Source: Moraxella bovis
GTDB lineage: Bacteria; Pseudomonadota; Gammaproteobacteria; Pseudomonadales; Moraxellaceae
Direction: 5' to 3'
DNA length: 64,000 nucleotides
NCBI RefSeq assembly: GCF_002014975.1
Contig: NZ_MUXV01000048.1
Span: 1-64,000 of the forward strand
Numbering within the stretch: the first letter of the stretch is position 1; every line of letters begins with the position of its first letter. This document shows positions 15,132 to 24,400 of the stretch, in pieces. The notes under the pieces were generated by a model, which was not told the DNA's origin, did not search any database, and worked only from the letters and a program-made list of their open reading frames with translations. The position numbers were made by a program, and so were the translations under genes.

Positions 15132-18020
15132 ATGTTAACAAAAGCCATCAGTGCTGTATTCGGCACCAAAAACGAACGTGAATTAAAGCGTATGCAAAGG
15201 CAGGTGGACAAGATTAACGCCCTTGAACCCACAATCTCAGCACTGTCTGATGATGAGCTACGCCAAAAAACCGATGAGTTTAAAAGCCGTCACGCCAATG
15301 GTGAGAGTCTTGATAAGCTCTTGCCCGAGGCGTTTGCCGTGTGCCGTGAAGCGTCCAAACGTGTGAACGGCATGAGACACTATGACGTCCAGCTCATCGG
15401 TGGCATGACCTTGCACGAGGGTAAGATTGCCGAGATGAAAACGGGCGAGGGTAAGACCCTAATGGCAACCCTTGCCATGTACCTAAACGCCATCAGTGGC
15501 AAGGGCGTGCATGTCGTAACCGTGAACGACTATCTGGCAGGGCGTGATGCTGAGCTAAACCGTGGGCTGTTTAGTTTCTTGGGGCTGACGGTGGGCGTGA
15601 TTTATAGCCAACAGCCCCCCCATGAGAAATTTGATGCTTATCGTGCCGACATCACTTATGGCACCAATAACGAATACGGTTTTGATTATCTGCGTGATAA
15701 CATGGTGTTTAGCAAAGATGAGAAAAAACAGCGTCCGCTCAATTACTGTATCATCGATGAGATTGACAGTATTTTGATTGATGAGGCTCGGACACCGCTC
15801 ATCATCTCAGGGCAAGCCGAGGACTCGGCTCATCTGTATGCCTTGATTAACAACATCATTCCCCGCCTAAAAAAATCCGACAACGAAGAGGATAATAAAA
15901 ACAACGTGGCGGAGGATTTTTGGATTGATGAGAAAAACCGAGCCATTGAGATTAGCGAAAAGGGCTATGAGAAAATTGAGCATTTTTTGGTGGAAGTGGG
16001 CGAGCTTGGCGAAAACGAAAGCCTATACAGTCCTGCTCGCTTGCCTCTACTGGCTCATGTGCAGGCGGCGATTAGGGCTCATCATCTGTTTATTAAAAAC
16101 GTGCATTATATCATCTCTGATGATAATGAGATTGTCATTGTGGACGAAAATACGGGGCGTACCATGCCGGGCAGACGGTGGAGCGAGGGGCTACACCAAG
16201 CGGTAGAAGCCAAAGAAGGCGTGGAAATTCAAGCCGAAAACCAAACCATGGCGACCACCACGTTCCAAAACTATTTTCGTCTGTATGACAAGCTCTCTGG
16301 CATGACAGGGACAGCAGATACCGAAGCGGCGGAGTTTAAATCGACTTATGACATTGATGTGGTCATCATTCCAACGCACCGTCCGATTGCTCGTGTGGAT
16401 TTAAACGACCAAATTTTCTTATCCAAATTGGGCAAATATCAAGGGATTATCCGTGAGATTCGCCAAATCACTGCCAAGGGCGCACCTGTGCTGGTCGGTA
16501 CGGCAACCATTGAGGCAAGTGAGGAGCTGTCGTATTTGCTTGACCAAGCTGGCATTAAACACAACGTCCTAAACGCCAAACAGCACGAACGAGAAGCCGA
16601 AATCATCGCCCAAGCAGGCAGACCGTCTGCGGTAACCATTGCCACCAACATGGCAGGCCGTGGTACGGATATTATCCTAGGTGGTAACTGGCAGGCGGAG
16701 ATAGAGGATTTGGACGCACTCACCGATGCCCAAAAGAGCGAGTTACAAAGCCAATGGCAAGCTCGCAACGAAGCGGTCAAAGCGGCAGGGGGTCTGCACA
16801 TCATCGGCTCTGAACGCCACGAATCACGCCGCATTGATAACCAGCTTCGTGGGCGTGCAGGGCGACAAGGCGACCCTGGTCAGTCTCGCTTTTTCTTGTC
16901 ATTAGAAGATGACTTGATGCGGATTTTTGCAGGCGACCGTGTGGTGTCGATGATGCGTGCCATGGGGCTAAAAGAGGACGAAGCCATTGAACATAAAATG
17001 GTGTCTCGCTCGATTGAGAACGCACAGGGAAAGGTAGAAGCTCGTGATTTTGACGCTCGCAAAAGCTTGCTAAAATATGATGATGTCGCTAACGAACAGC
17101 GTAAGGTTATCTATGGACAGCGTGATGGCTTGCTAGAAGAGGTTGATTTACAAGAGTCCATCAAAGCTATGCACCATGAGGTGTATAACGCTCTTATCAC
17201 GCAGTTCGTGCCAGAGGGTTCGGTCGATGACCAGTGGAACATTGACGGGCTAGAAGATGAGATTGAGGACGCCTTTGGCTATTATATGCCGATTAATGAT
17301 TGGCTAGATGCTGACCGCCGTCTTGATGAAGAGGGCTTGCGTGCTAAGATTATTGATTTTGCCATCGCCCATTATCAGAAAAAACGTGAGTCTATGGGCG
17401 AGCAAAACGCTGCCCGATTGGAGCGTGATTTTATGCTCCGTAACCTTGATCGCCATTGGAAAGAGCATTTGACCCAAATGGATCAGCTCCGTAAAGGCAT
17501 TCATTTGCGTAGCTACGCCCAAAAGAATCCTGAGCAAGAGTACAAGCGTGAATCTTTTGATTTGTTCCAGTCCATGCTTGGGGCGATTAAATCAGACGTG
17601 GTGCAGGACTTGGCACGGGTGCATATCGCAACCCCAGAAGAGATTGCCCAAATGGAAGAAGAACGTCGCCGTCAAGCCGAGATGATGCGACTGCATTTCG
17701 AGCATAATGACATGGGGCTAGAAGGCGAGATTGTCACCGATGAGAGTCGCCCACGAGCCACCCAAAACGTTCAGCGTATCACGGTCAGTCTGGGCGGTGC
17801 GGCATCCATGCCGAACCTTTCGCCAAACGGTCACGTCAATACCAACACTAATACCAACGCCAATACTGGCACTGACACCAACCAAAGCATGGCAGATGTG
17901 AGCGATACCACAGCACCCCAAAGCATCGATGATGTCTTTATCCCTGCCAATATCAACCGTAACGCCCCCTGCCCCTGCGGTAGTGGCTTAAAGTATAAGC
18001 AATGTCATGGTAAGATTTAG
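15132..18020 (+). CDS. secA: Preprotein translocase ATPase SecA
   Basis: SecA is the motor that pushes unfolded preproteins through SecYEG. The 962-residue protein shows Walker A TGEGKT near residue 104, DEAD-type [17 protein letters not shown], the preprotein cross-linking region, [10 protein letters not shown] of motif VI, and a C-terminal zinc motif [14 protein letters not shown] that binds SecB and phospholipid. Before the zinc motif is a Thr/Asn-rich linker ([15 protein letters not shown]), longer than in E. coli (901 residues) and made of near-repeated codons that could change length by slippage. The ATG at 15132 ([15 protein letters not shown]) is preferred over the earlier in-frame ATG at 15105. 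The prophage begins 20 bases after the stop. Confidence 0.97.
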   Translation: MLTKAISAVFGTKNERELKRMQRQVDKINALEPTISALSDDELRQKTDEFKSRHANGESLDKLLPEAFAVCREASKRVNGMRHYDVQLIGGMTLHEGKIAEMKTGEGKTLMATLAMYLNAISGKGVHVVTVNDYLAGRDAELNRGLFSFLGLTVGVIYSQQPPHEKFDAYRADITYGTNNEYGFDYLRDNMVFSKDEKKQRPLNYCIIDEIDSILIDEARTPLIISGQAEDSAHLYALINNIIPRLKKSDNEEDNKNNVAEDFWIDEKNRAIEISEKGYEKIEHFLVEVGELGENESLYSPARLPLLAHVQAAIRAHHLFIKNVHYIISDDNEIVIVDENTGRTMPGRRWSEGLHQAVEAKEGVEIQAENQTMATTTFQNYFRLYDKLSGMTGTADTEAAEFKSTYDIDVVIIPTHRPIARVDLNDQIFLSKLGKYQGIIREIRQITAKGAPVLVGTATIEASEELSYLLDQAGIKHNVLNAKQHEREAEIIAQAGRPSAVTIATNMAGRGTDIILGGNWQAEIEDLDALTDAQKSELQSQWQARNEAVKAAGGLHIIGSERHESRRIDNQLRGRAGRQGDPGQSRFFLSLEDDLMRIFAGDRVVSMMRAMGLKEDEAIEHKMVSRSIENAQGKVEARDFDARKSLLKYDDVANEQRKVIYGQRDGLLEEVDLQESIKAMHHEVYNALITQFVPEGSVDDQWNIDGLEDEIEDAFGYYMPINDWLDADRRLDEEGLRAKIIDFAIAHYQKKRESMGEQNAARLERDFMLRNLDRHWKEHLTQMDQLRKGIHLRSYAQKNPEQEYKRESFDLFQSMLGAIKSDVVQDLARVHIATPEEIAQMEEERRRQAEMMRLHFEHNDMGLEGEIVTDESRPRATQNVQRITVSLGGAASMPNLSPNGHVNTNTNTNANTGTDTNQSMADVSDTTAPQSIDDVFIPANINRNAPCPCGSGLKYKQCHGKI

Positions 18021-18040
18021 CATTTAAAAACATAACCATC

Positions 18041-18135
18041 TGTAAAATCGCAAAAATATCTGCATAAAATCGCAAAAATTTCTGCATAAAGAAAACTCAA
18101 TTATGCAGATATTTTTATCACAGTATGCAGATATT
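18041..18135. repeat. Transposase-binding repeats at the left boundary of the Mu-like prophage
   Basis: Two adjacent 22-bp units (18044-18065 and 18066-18087, one mismatch) end in CTGCAT. Two inverted copies of TATGCAGATATT follow at 18102 and 18124. Paired 22-bp MuA sites directly inside a 5'-TG terminus are the known layout of the Mu right end. A 22-bp relative (16 of 22 matches) lies at 40119-40140. The host flank is CCATC. Confidence 0.6.
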
Positions 18136-18147
18136 AATCTAACAAAC

Positions 18148-18372
18148 TTACACCCCAAACTCCCCTCGCTCCCCCTGCGGAGCTTGCCCTGTGATTTCAT
18201 GAGTCTGTCGGTCATAATAGACCATATCGCCCACCTCTGCCTGTCCGTTTAGCACGACAAACACCCCACCGAGTGTCTGCCCGACCACCACGCCTTGCCC
18301 CTTTTGACCTGTGATTTGTGCCACGCCTTTGGGTGTGGCAAAGAGCTTGCTAAATGTTTGATATAAATTCAT
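18148..18372 (-). CDS. Phage protein of unknown function, last gene before the prophage end
   Basis: This 74-residue soluble protein contains a Gly- and Val-rich middle (GQKGQGVVVGQTLGGVFVVLNGQ), which suggests a small beta barrel. The ribosome site AAAGGCA supports the ATG at 18372. It follows the 630-residue tail gene on the same strand, so a small tail-tip or virion accessory part is possible. No family is recognised. Confidence 0.6.
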   Translation of the reverse strand: MNLYQTFSKLFATPKGVAQITGQKGQGVVVGQTLGGVFVVLNGQAEVGDMVYYDRQTHEITGQAPQGERGEFGV

Positions 18373-18430
18373 TTTTTTTGCCTTTGAATTATTGACTTTT
18401 TAGAGCATTAATGTATAATATAATCGGCTA

Positions 18431-20260
18431 TTAATTTCCCATATACCTATCAAGCCCTACCACCTGCCAAATGGTCGGCACGCCATTTTCCACCTTGACC
18501 TGCACCTCAACACTGACCACCACTGCCTTATAACCGCCGTCATCGTTGATTTGCCAAACATCGCCCACCACCGCAAGGGGCAAGCCGTATTTATCCGCCC
18601 AACGTGTCGTTACCGTCATGTCCATGTGCGTGCCTGATTCTGACAGTATTTGCACGCCTTTGGCAATGGTGGCGATTTGGTCGGTCAATAGCTCGTCAGA
18701 CTGTGTGGGTGCCTCTGTCATGCGTGCCGACTGTCTGCGATAGACGTTATCAAGACGGCTTGTACTGGTCAGCCACACATTATCATAAAGAGGACTTACT
18801 CTTTGTTGCTCACTGATGCTTTTTACAGGGTCAAGAGCAAGGATTAAAGCAGGTTCAGCCGTGGCAAGCTTCCACGCAGGCACTTTGTAGCGAGGTTTAA
18901 TGACAAGGCTTGGCTCGTGCGGATGCGAATACACAAACGCCCCACACGCCTCTGCCACATCATGTATTACCCCCATCGGGGTTTTGTCGGTACTATATAC
19001 CCCTTTTTTAATCAGCCAATCAGGGGCTTGATATTCTGCCGTCATGCCTGTATTTACCATCGCACTCATGATAAGCTGACTGGCGTAGAGGGCTTGATTT
19101 AACCCGCCTTGTTTATTTGTCGCATAGTCTGCTGACAGGCGAGCGGTAACACTTCGTCCTGATAACGTGTAGCTGTGATTGACAAATGAGCGGTTTTTGC
19201 TAAGCTCCTCAGCAATGATGACAAAGCGGTGGTTGTTAATGACCACGCTAATCATCGGCTCATTACCACGGCTGCCTAGCTTGTCTTTGATTTTATCAAA
19301 GTCTTTGGTGGGGATTTCAATTTGTCCTTGCCAACAAAAGCTGTCCATGTCGGTCTTAATGCTAAATGACAAGGGATTTACATTGACCCCACCGATGGTT
19401 GCAGTGATGGTATTATGCACGATATAAGCTCCTAAATTGGGGGTGGCAGTCGGTGGTAAGTCATGCCAACAAATAAGCGGTAGGGGCAAGGCACCCGCAG
19501 GGTGCTCGCCTCGTTTGCGTCTTAAAGCCAGTGGCAGGCGGTCAGATGGTGGTCTGATACGACAATACGAGACGGGCTTGTCAGGCTCAGGCTCTGGCAC
19601 AGGATAATAACGACATGGCACAGGAGTGCTGTGGGTTATCGTGTGTGTGCTAGGGCGAGCAATCAGCGTACTGCCTGCTTGGTGGGTGTTATCGCCAAAT
19701 AGTCCTGCCACGTCTGATAAATTGCCCTGCGTACCGCCCTGCAAATAGCCCTTAGCCCCATATTTGACAAGATTACAACTAAACAGTCCCACACCATCGC
19801 TCACGCTGATGTGATGAGCGTGGTGAAGTGCCATGAGAGCTTGCCATGTGTGCTGATAGACACTGCCAATCAGATAAGGCGTACCCATAGCACTATCTGC
19901 CCCACTAGCAACAGGGGCAAAATGACGAGTAGACATATCACGCCCATAAGCCATTGTTAGCGTATCACCATACACCACACTATACGCCCGTGCCACCTCA
20001 TCACTTGCTATACTCACTTGTCTGCCCATATTCACGCCCTGTGGGTCAGATATTAGGCTATCAAACTCTGCCATGACAGGGTTTTGTCTTTTTGGGGTTG
20101 GGTCAGTGGGCTTAGGTGTTGGGTCAATCGGTGTTGGCAAGACCACATCCAGCGTGCTTAACTTACGATTTAGGGTAAGCGGTAAGCGGTCGGACGGTGG
20201 TCTGTCGCTTATCCGCCGTGTCAGTGGCAAGGGCAATTTATCACGGGTCAGGTCTGCCAT
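18431..20260 (-). CDS. Phage tail (hub or tip-like) structural protein
   Basis: About 609 residues when started at the ATG at 20260, which overlaps the previous gene by 13 bases; an upstream start at 20323 is open but less likely. The N-terminal third is Pro-rich and carries a motif twice (RPPSDRLPL, once near each end of the region). The rest resembles a tail-hub domain (VNVNPLSFSIKTDMDSF, RSVTARLSADYATNKQ, WADKYGLPLAVVGDVWQI). It sits in the late tail block after the tape-measure fusion. The hub or tip role comes from position and domain feel, not from a recognised catalytic motif. Confidence 0.65.
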   Translation of the reverse strand: MADLTRDKLPLPLTRRISDRPPSDRLPLTLNRKLSTLDVVLPTPIDPTPKPTDPTPKRQNPVMAEFDSLISDPQGVNMGRQVSIASDEVARAYSVVYGDTLTMAYGRDMSTRHFAPVASGADSAMGTPYLIGSVYQHTWQALMALHHAHHISVSDGVGLFSCNLVKYGAKGYLQGGTQGNLSDVAGLFGDNTHQAGSTLIARPSTHTITHSTPVPCRYYPVPEPEPDKPVSYCRIRPPSDRLPLALRRKRGEHPAGALPLPLICWHDLPPTATPNLGAYIVHNTITATIGGVNVNPLSFSIKTDMDSFCWQGQIEIPTKDFDKIKDKLGSRGNEPMISVVINNHRFVIIAEELSKNRSFVNHSYTLSGRSVTARLSADYATNKQGGLNQALYASQLIMSAMVNTGMTAEYQAPDWLIKKGVYSTDKTPMGVIHDVAEACGAFVYSHPHEPSLVIKPRYKVPAWKLATAEPALILALDPVKSISEQQRVSPLYDNVWLTSTSRLDNVYRRQSARMTEAPTQSDELLTDQIATIAKGVQILSESGTHMDMTVTTRWADKYGLPLAVVGDVWQINDDGGYKAVVVSVEVQVKVENGVPTIWQVVGLDRYMGN

Positions 20261-20592
20261 GACTGCCACAGTTCCATTTGCTCGGCTTGGGTTTTGTCGC
20301 TCATGGGGGTTACATAATCCCAAGTGGCAGGTTCGTAACGCTCCACCCCATCGGATGGGGGCAGGTCTCGTGCCATGATGAGATACTGCTGATTTGGGTC
20401 AAGATTGTTAATCAGATAATGCCCGTTGTCAAGACTGTAAAAGCGTGAATGCACCGACAAATCCATATTAAACACCACCATTTCACGGCGGGCAGGGACA
20501 CCGCCCACTGTTACAATACCGTCATTATCCCCTGCGATGTAGCCCACATTAGGTAGGGCAAGAGCCACATCTGCTTTGCTGTGTACTTGCAT
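20248..20592 (-). CDS. Phage tail-region protein, unknown function
   Basis: The 114-residue protein has a compact beta-type N-terminal part (GGVPARREMVVFNMD, NGHYLINNLDPNQQYLIMARD) that reads like a small fibronectin- or carboxypeptidase-regulatory-like fold. A Trp/Gln-rich tail follows. It is adjacent to the preceding gene (stop and start next to each other) and overlaps the next, so it is in the tail operon. Confidence 0.65.
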   Translation of the reverse strand: MQVHSKADVALALPNVGYIAGDNDGIVTVGGVPARREMVVFNMDLSVHSRFYSLDNGHYLINNLDPNQQYLIMARDLPPSDGVERYEPATWDYVTPMSDKTQAEQMELWQSWQT

Positions 20593-21399
20593 TTAGTACT
20601 CCCAGTAGTCTAAGTAAATCATCACCCCAAAGCTATAATTGGCTTGGTAATAACTATTTGTACCATTGACCACATATATATACAACACAGGTCTGCCTTG
20701 ATATTCGGTGATCTGAATATCCGTTGGCAAAGTCAGACTGTTTTGTATCAGTAAGGCGGGCTGAGAGCCGAGCAATGCCCCATCTTGTCGCCAAAAGACA
20801 TCAGAGACTAGGCTAACCAAGAAGTCTTTTTTGAGCGATTTTACTAAGTCATAGCCATTAGATAAGATACGGGCGTTGGTATAGTTGCCAATTTTAAGAC
20901 TGCCTAAAAAGCTGTTGTAATTAGAACTTGATAAGTTCCCAATATTTAGCCGTACAAAGTTAATATTATTATCATTAATCGCTGATTTAATGAGACCCAA
21001 ATACCCCACTTGGCTCATGCCATCTGTGGTAATGACAAAATACACACCGAGTTCGCAGACTAACATTGTCCAGCTTGGATTTCTGGCGTGTGATTTTTGT
21101 GTGTTGCTAGCCCATTGCGATGCCTTATTTGTGTCATTATAATAATAAGGCTTATATGCCGAATTATCCTCCTCCACACCAAACTTGTCCATCATGATGT
21201 TCGGACTGATAAAATCACACGAATGGTCGGTTTCGTTGTCAAGCATAAATCCTGCCCCTGCCTTATTACCGTAGCCTGTTACCAGACAGGCTTTCCACAC
21301 GCTTTTATAATCGCCCATCGCCCCTGTGAGCTGTGGGGCTTGTAGGTCGGTGGATTGGTAGAGTTTGGGGGTTAGGGTGATGGGATTTAAATAGCTCAT
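20593..21399 (-). CDS. Phage tail-region protein, unknown function
   Basis: The 268-residue protein is rich in Tyr, Asn and Ser, with alternating beta segments. It lacks a signal peptide or membrane helix. The AAAGGATAATTT ribosome site supports the start. Its position directly after the tape-measure/tail fusion and its composition suggest a fibre- or tip-associated part. No family is recognised. Confidence 0.65.
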   Translation of the reverse strand: MSYLNPITLTPKLYQSTDLQAPQLTGAMGDYKSVWKACLVTGYGNKAGAGFMLDNETDHSCDFISPNIMMDKFGVEEDNSAYKPYYYNDTNKASQWASNTQKSHARNPSWTMLVCELGVYFVITTDGMSQVGYLGLIKSAINDNNINFVRLNIGNLSSSNYNSFLGSLKIGNYTNARILSNGYDLVKSLKKDFLVSLVSDVFWRQDGALLGSQPALLIQNSLTLPTDIQITEYQGRPVLYIYVVNGTNSYYQANYSFGVMIYLDYWEY

Positions 21400-21452
21400 A
21401 AATTATCCTTTAAAGCTTGATTAATTAACATTAAAATACACTTAAAACCGCT

Positions 21453-24400
21453 TTAAATCTCGGTCGTATCGCCAAACAACACCTGCGTATAGCCGTCTGA
21501 CCCCTTAGGGTTGTCCGCTGACGGCTGGACGGCACAGATGACCCACACAGGTAGCAGTGTCCCCCACGTGTTAAACCGTACCACTTCTTGCACGCTCCAT
21601 GGGGTATCAGCCCCAAAGGCTTGTTTGGGTATGGTAAAGTAGGGCTTTTTGGTGGACGGATTGATTGGGGCTAAGTCTTGTAAGGTGTCGGTTTTTAGCA
21701 CAAAGCCGAGTGTTTGCCCGTACAGCTCAAACTGTGAGCTACTGGTAAACTTAATCAGCCATTTCTCATCGATTGCCCCGTCATCGGTCAAGACAATGGG
21801 ATAGTCTTTGACATTTAAGCGGTTTAATGGCTCGTCGCCAATGCGGGCGTCTTGCCACACATTCGTCCAGTTTCTTTGGGTAAATGGCACGGAAGCTCGC
21901 ACTTGCAAATTACCGCCGATGAGTACGCTTGCCACATAAGTGTCCTCCAACGGATAATCCCGTTTGGTCGGAAAGATGAGGGTCAGCGTACCGTCAATGT
22001 CTACGCTGTGTATGCGGTTTCGCTCCTCCCACGTGCAAGTGGCAAATAAGGGCAGAGCATAATCGGACAAATCGAGCGGACTTGTCCATGTGATACTGCC
22101 CGCCTCCAAATCATAATCCCACAGCTCGGCATTGACCGCCTTGCCTGTACTGTCGGTAATACACAGGCGGTCTAAGTAGGTGCGGTCAAGTTGTATCGTT
22201 TGACCTGCCTTGTGAGCCGAGCCGAGTGCTTGTTTTAGGCTGTTGGTGATAAGGATGGTATCGCCACGGCGGAAGATAGGTACACGTCCGTCTTGGGGCA
22301 GCCTGACGGTGTCAATGCGTATGGTGGTGCTATCGACAGGCAGATAAGAGTAAGCCACGGTACTGTATGTAATGGACGAGCTAAACACATGAGCAGGCTT
22401 AAAGATTTGTCCGTCCACGACCGCATCAGCGTTATACCAGCTCTCACTCTCGTGGCCGTCAGCGTTTACCCATTTGCCAAATTTGACACTTGCCAAACCA
22501 TACTCCACGTCCACCAATCCTAAGATGTACTCACTGTCAAACTCGCCTTTGGCATTGGCGGTGGCAGAGATTTTTTTGCCATCTAGGGTGGTTGCCGAGA
22601 TGGTCAGCGATGAGGGACGAATGGGGGCGGACGGCGTGATAAAACTGATGGAGTCGGTACGACCTGCACTGACGCTCGTGGTCAAAGATTGCACCGACAC
22701 TGCCCCAATGGGGTCAGAGAGTATCAGCTCGCCTGTACTATAATCAATGCTTCCTATTTTGTCCGCCTGCCCTGTGGCGGTGTTTAAGTTAGTGTATATA
22801 GAGCCGTCTTTATCAAAGTAGGATTTACCATTCATCACAAACCGCACTGAGCTTGGGATAATTAGCTCACCTGTATTGATGACAAACTTAATAGATGTGC
22901 TAACCGCCACAGGCTCAGACTTTGCGGTAGCAGGGTGTGTGTCATAATAGCTGGCTGTGATGACGGCATTAGAGGCAAGCGTTGCCCCTGCTGGCACATA
23001 GTCAAAGCCTGCAAAGCTCGTACGGTAGATGTCTTGATACGTCTTTGTGGCATAGGTAATATTATTCCAGGTTAGCTCTGTCTCTGTTTGCGAGTACACT
23101 TTTTCGCCAATTTTATCTTTGCCGTACTTAGCTTTGGGGATGGACACCGTGGTGTCAGGGTTAAATATCGCCTTACCCCCTGTGATTTTACCCACGGTTT
23201 TGCCGTGGCTGTCTATCAGATTGCCCTTACCATCATCGGTCAGCGTGATAAAGACCGTCCCAGCCCCATAAGTGCCGTGCGAGCCGTCACCTGATTGGGT
23301 GATATTACGCCCTTTACGCCCACTGGTGCTAATCACCGCCCCTAGGGCAATCTCATCATAACCCTCCACGGTGACAGGATAGGTCAGTTGCAACGTCCCT
23401 GCGACAAAATCGCCAATATCAATACTGACATTGCCCTGCAAGTCTCGGGCAGGGGTTGGGTGATTTTGGCTGATTTTATCGCCCGTGTTATAGCCGACTG
23501 TTACACCTGTGATGGCACTATCCAAAGTCAGTACGCTGTCACTATAACGCCCCGTGACATCGCCACTGATGACCCCTTGGGCATTGACCGTGGCACTACC
23601 ACCGCTCCATGATAACGTGATGGACGATGGGTCGGGTGTGGTGGGCAGTCTGATGACACTTTTAACGCTTGGCACAAGGTCGGCTCGCTTGATAAAGGTG
23701 GCAGATGACCCCCAATAGATGACGATTGCCGAGCCGATGTCGGGCAGTTCGCTACACGTAATGGAGAGTGTGCCTGTTTGGGGGTTTAGGTTAATCGAGC
23801 CGTGCGTTTGTGAGCCTTGGGTGAGCCTGTACCACTTGCCCTGTGAGCGGTATTGTACGCTCACCGTGCTAGGATGGGGCAGATTGACGATGTAGTTATA
23901 AGACTGGGTGTTTTCACTGACGATGATTTTAGCGGTGTCTGAGACGACATCGGCACTGCTGGCGGGACGAAAACTCACCGCACGCACATACATGCTGTTG
24001 ATGGCGGACATGGACACGCCCAGAGCGTCTAGGGCTTTTGCCTGTTCATCGGCAGACTTTTTGGCATTTTGTTGGGCGGTGGCGGTGTCTTTGACGGATT
24101 GGGCGAGTTCTTTGTTGCCGTTTACTGCTTCAAGTAGTCGCCCGTTTAACTCGGTTTGGGCTTTGGCATTGTCGCCAACCTGAGCCTTAACAGCGTTATA
24201 AGCCATTGCCATTTTATTGACATCATCGCCTGCCAAACTCATGACCGTACTAAACCCTTGCAAGGCGGATTTGGTTTTGCCGTCAATGCCCGTGGCAAAT
24301 TCGTCCATGTCAAGACCTAGGGCACCAAATGCCCCACTGGCTTTTTCAAGGTCGCTTTTAATCGCCTCGCCCAAGCCTTGATTTTGGGCTTCATCGGTCA

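Noticed and set aside
16439..16834. A 131-codon ORF antisense to secA
   Set aside because: It is a shadow of SecA motifs; no ribosome site or homologous features.
18044..18087. Tandem 22-bp repeats considered as a CRISPR array
   Set aside because: Units are directly adjacent without spacers, and inverted copies lie nearby. They fit transposase-binding sites of a Mu-like end.
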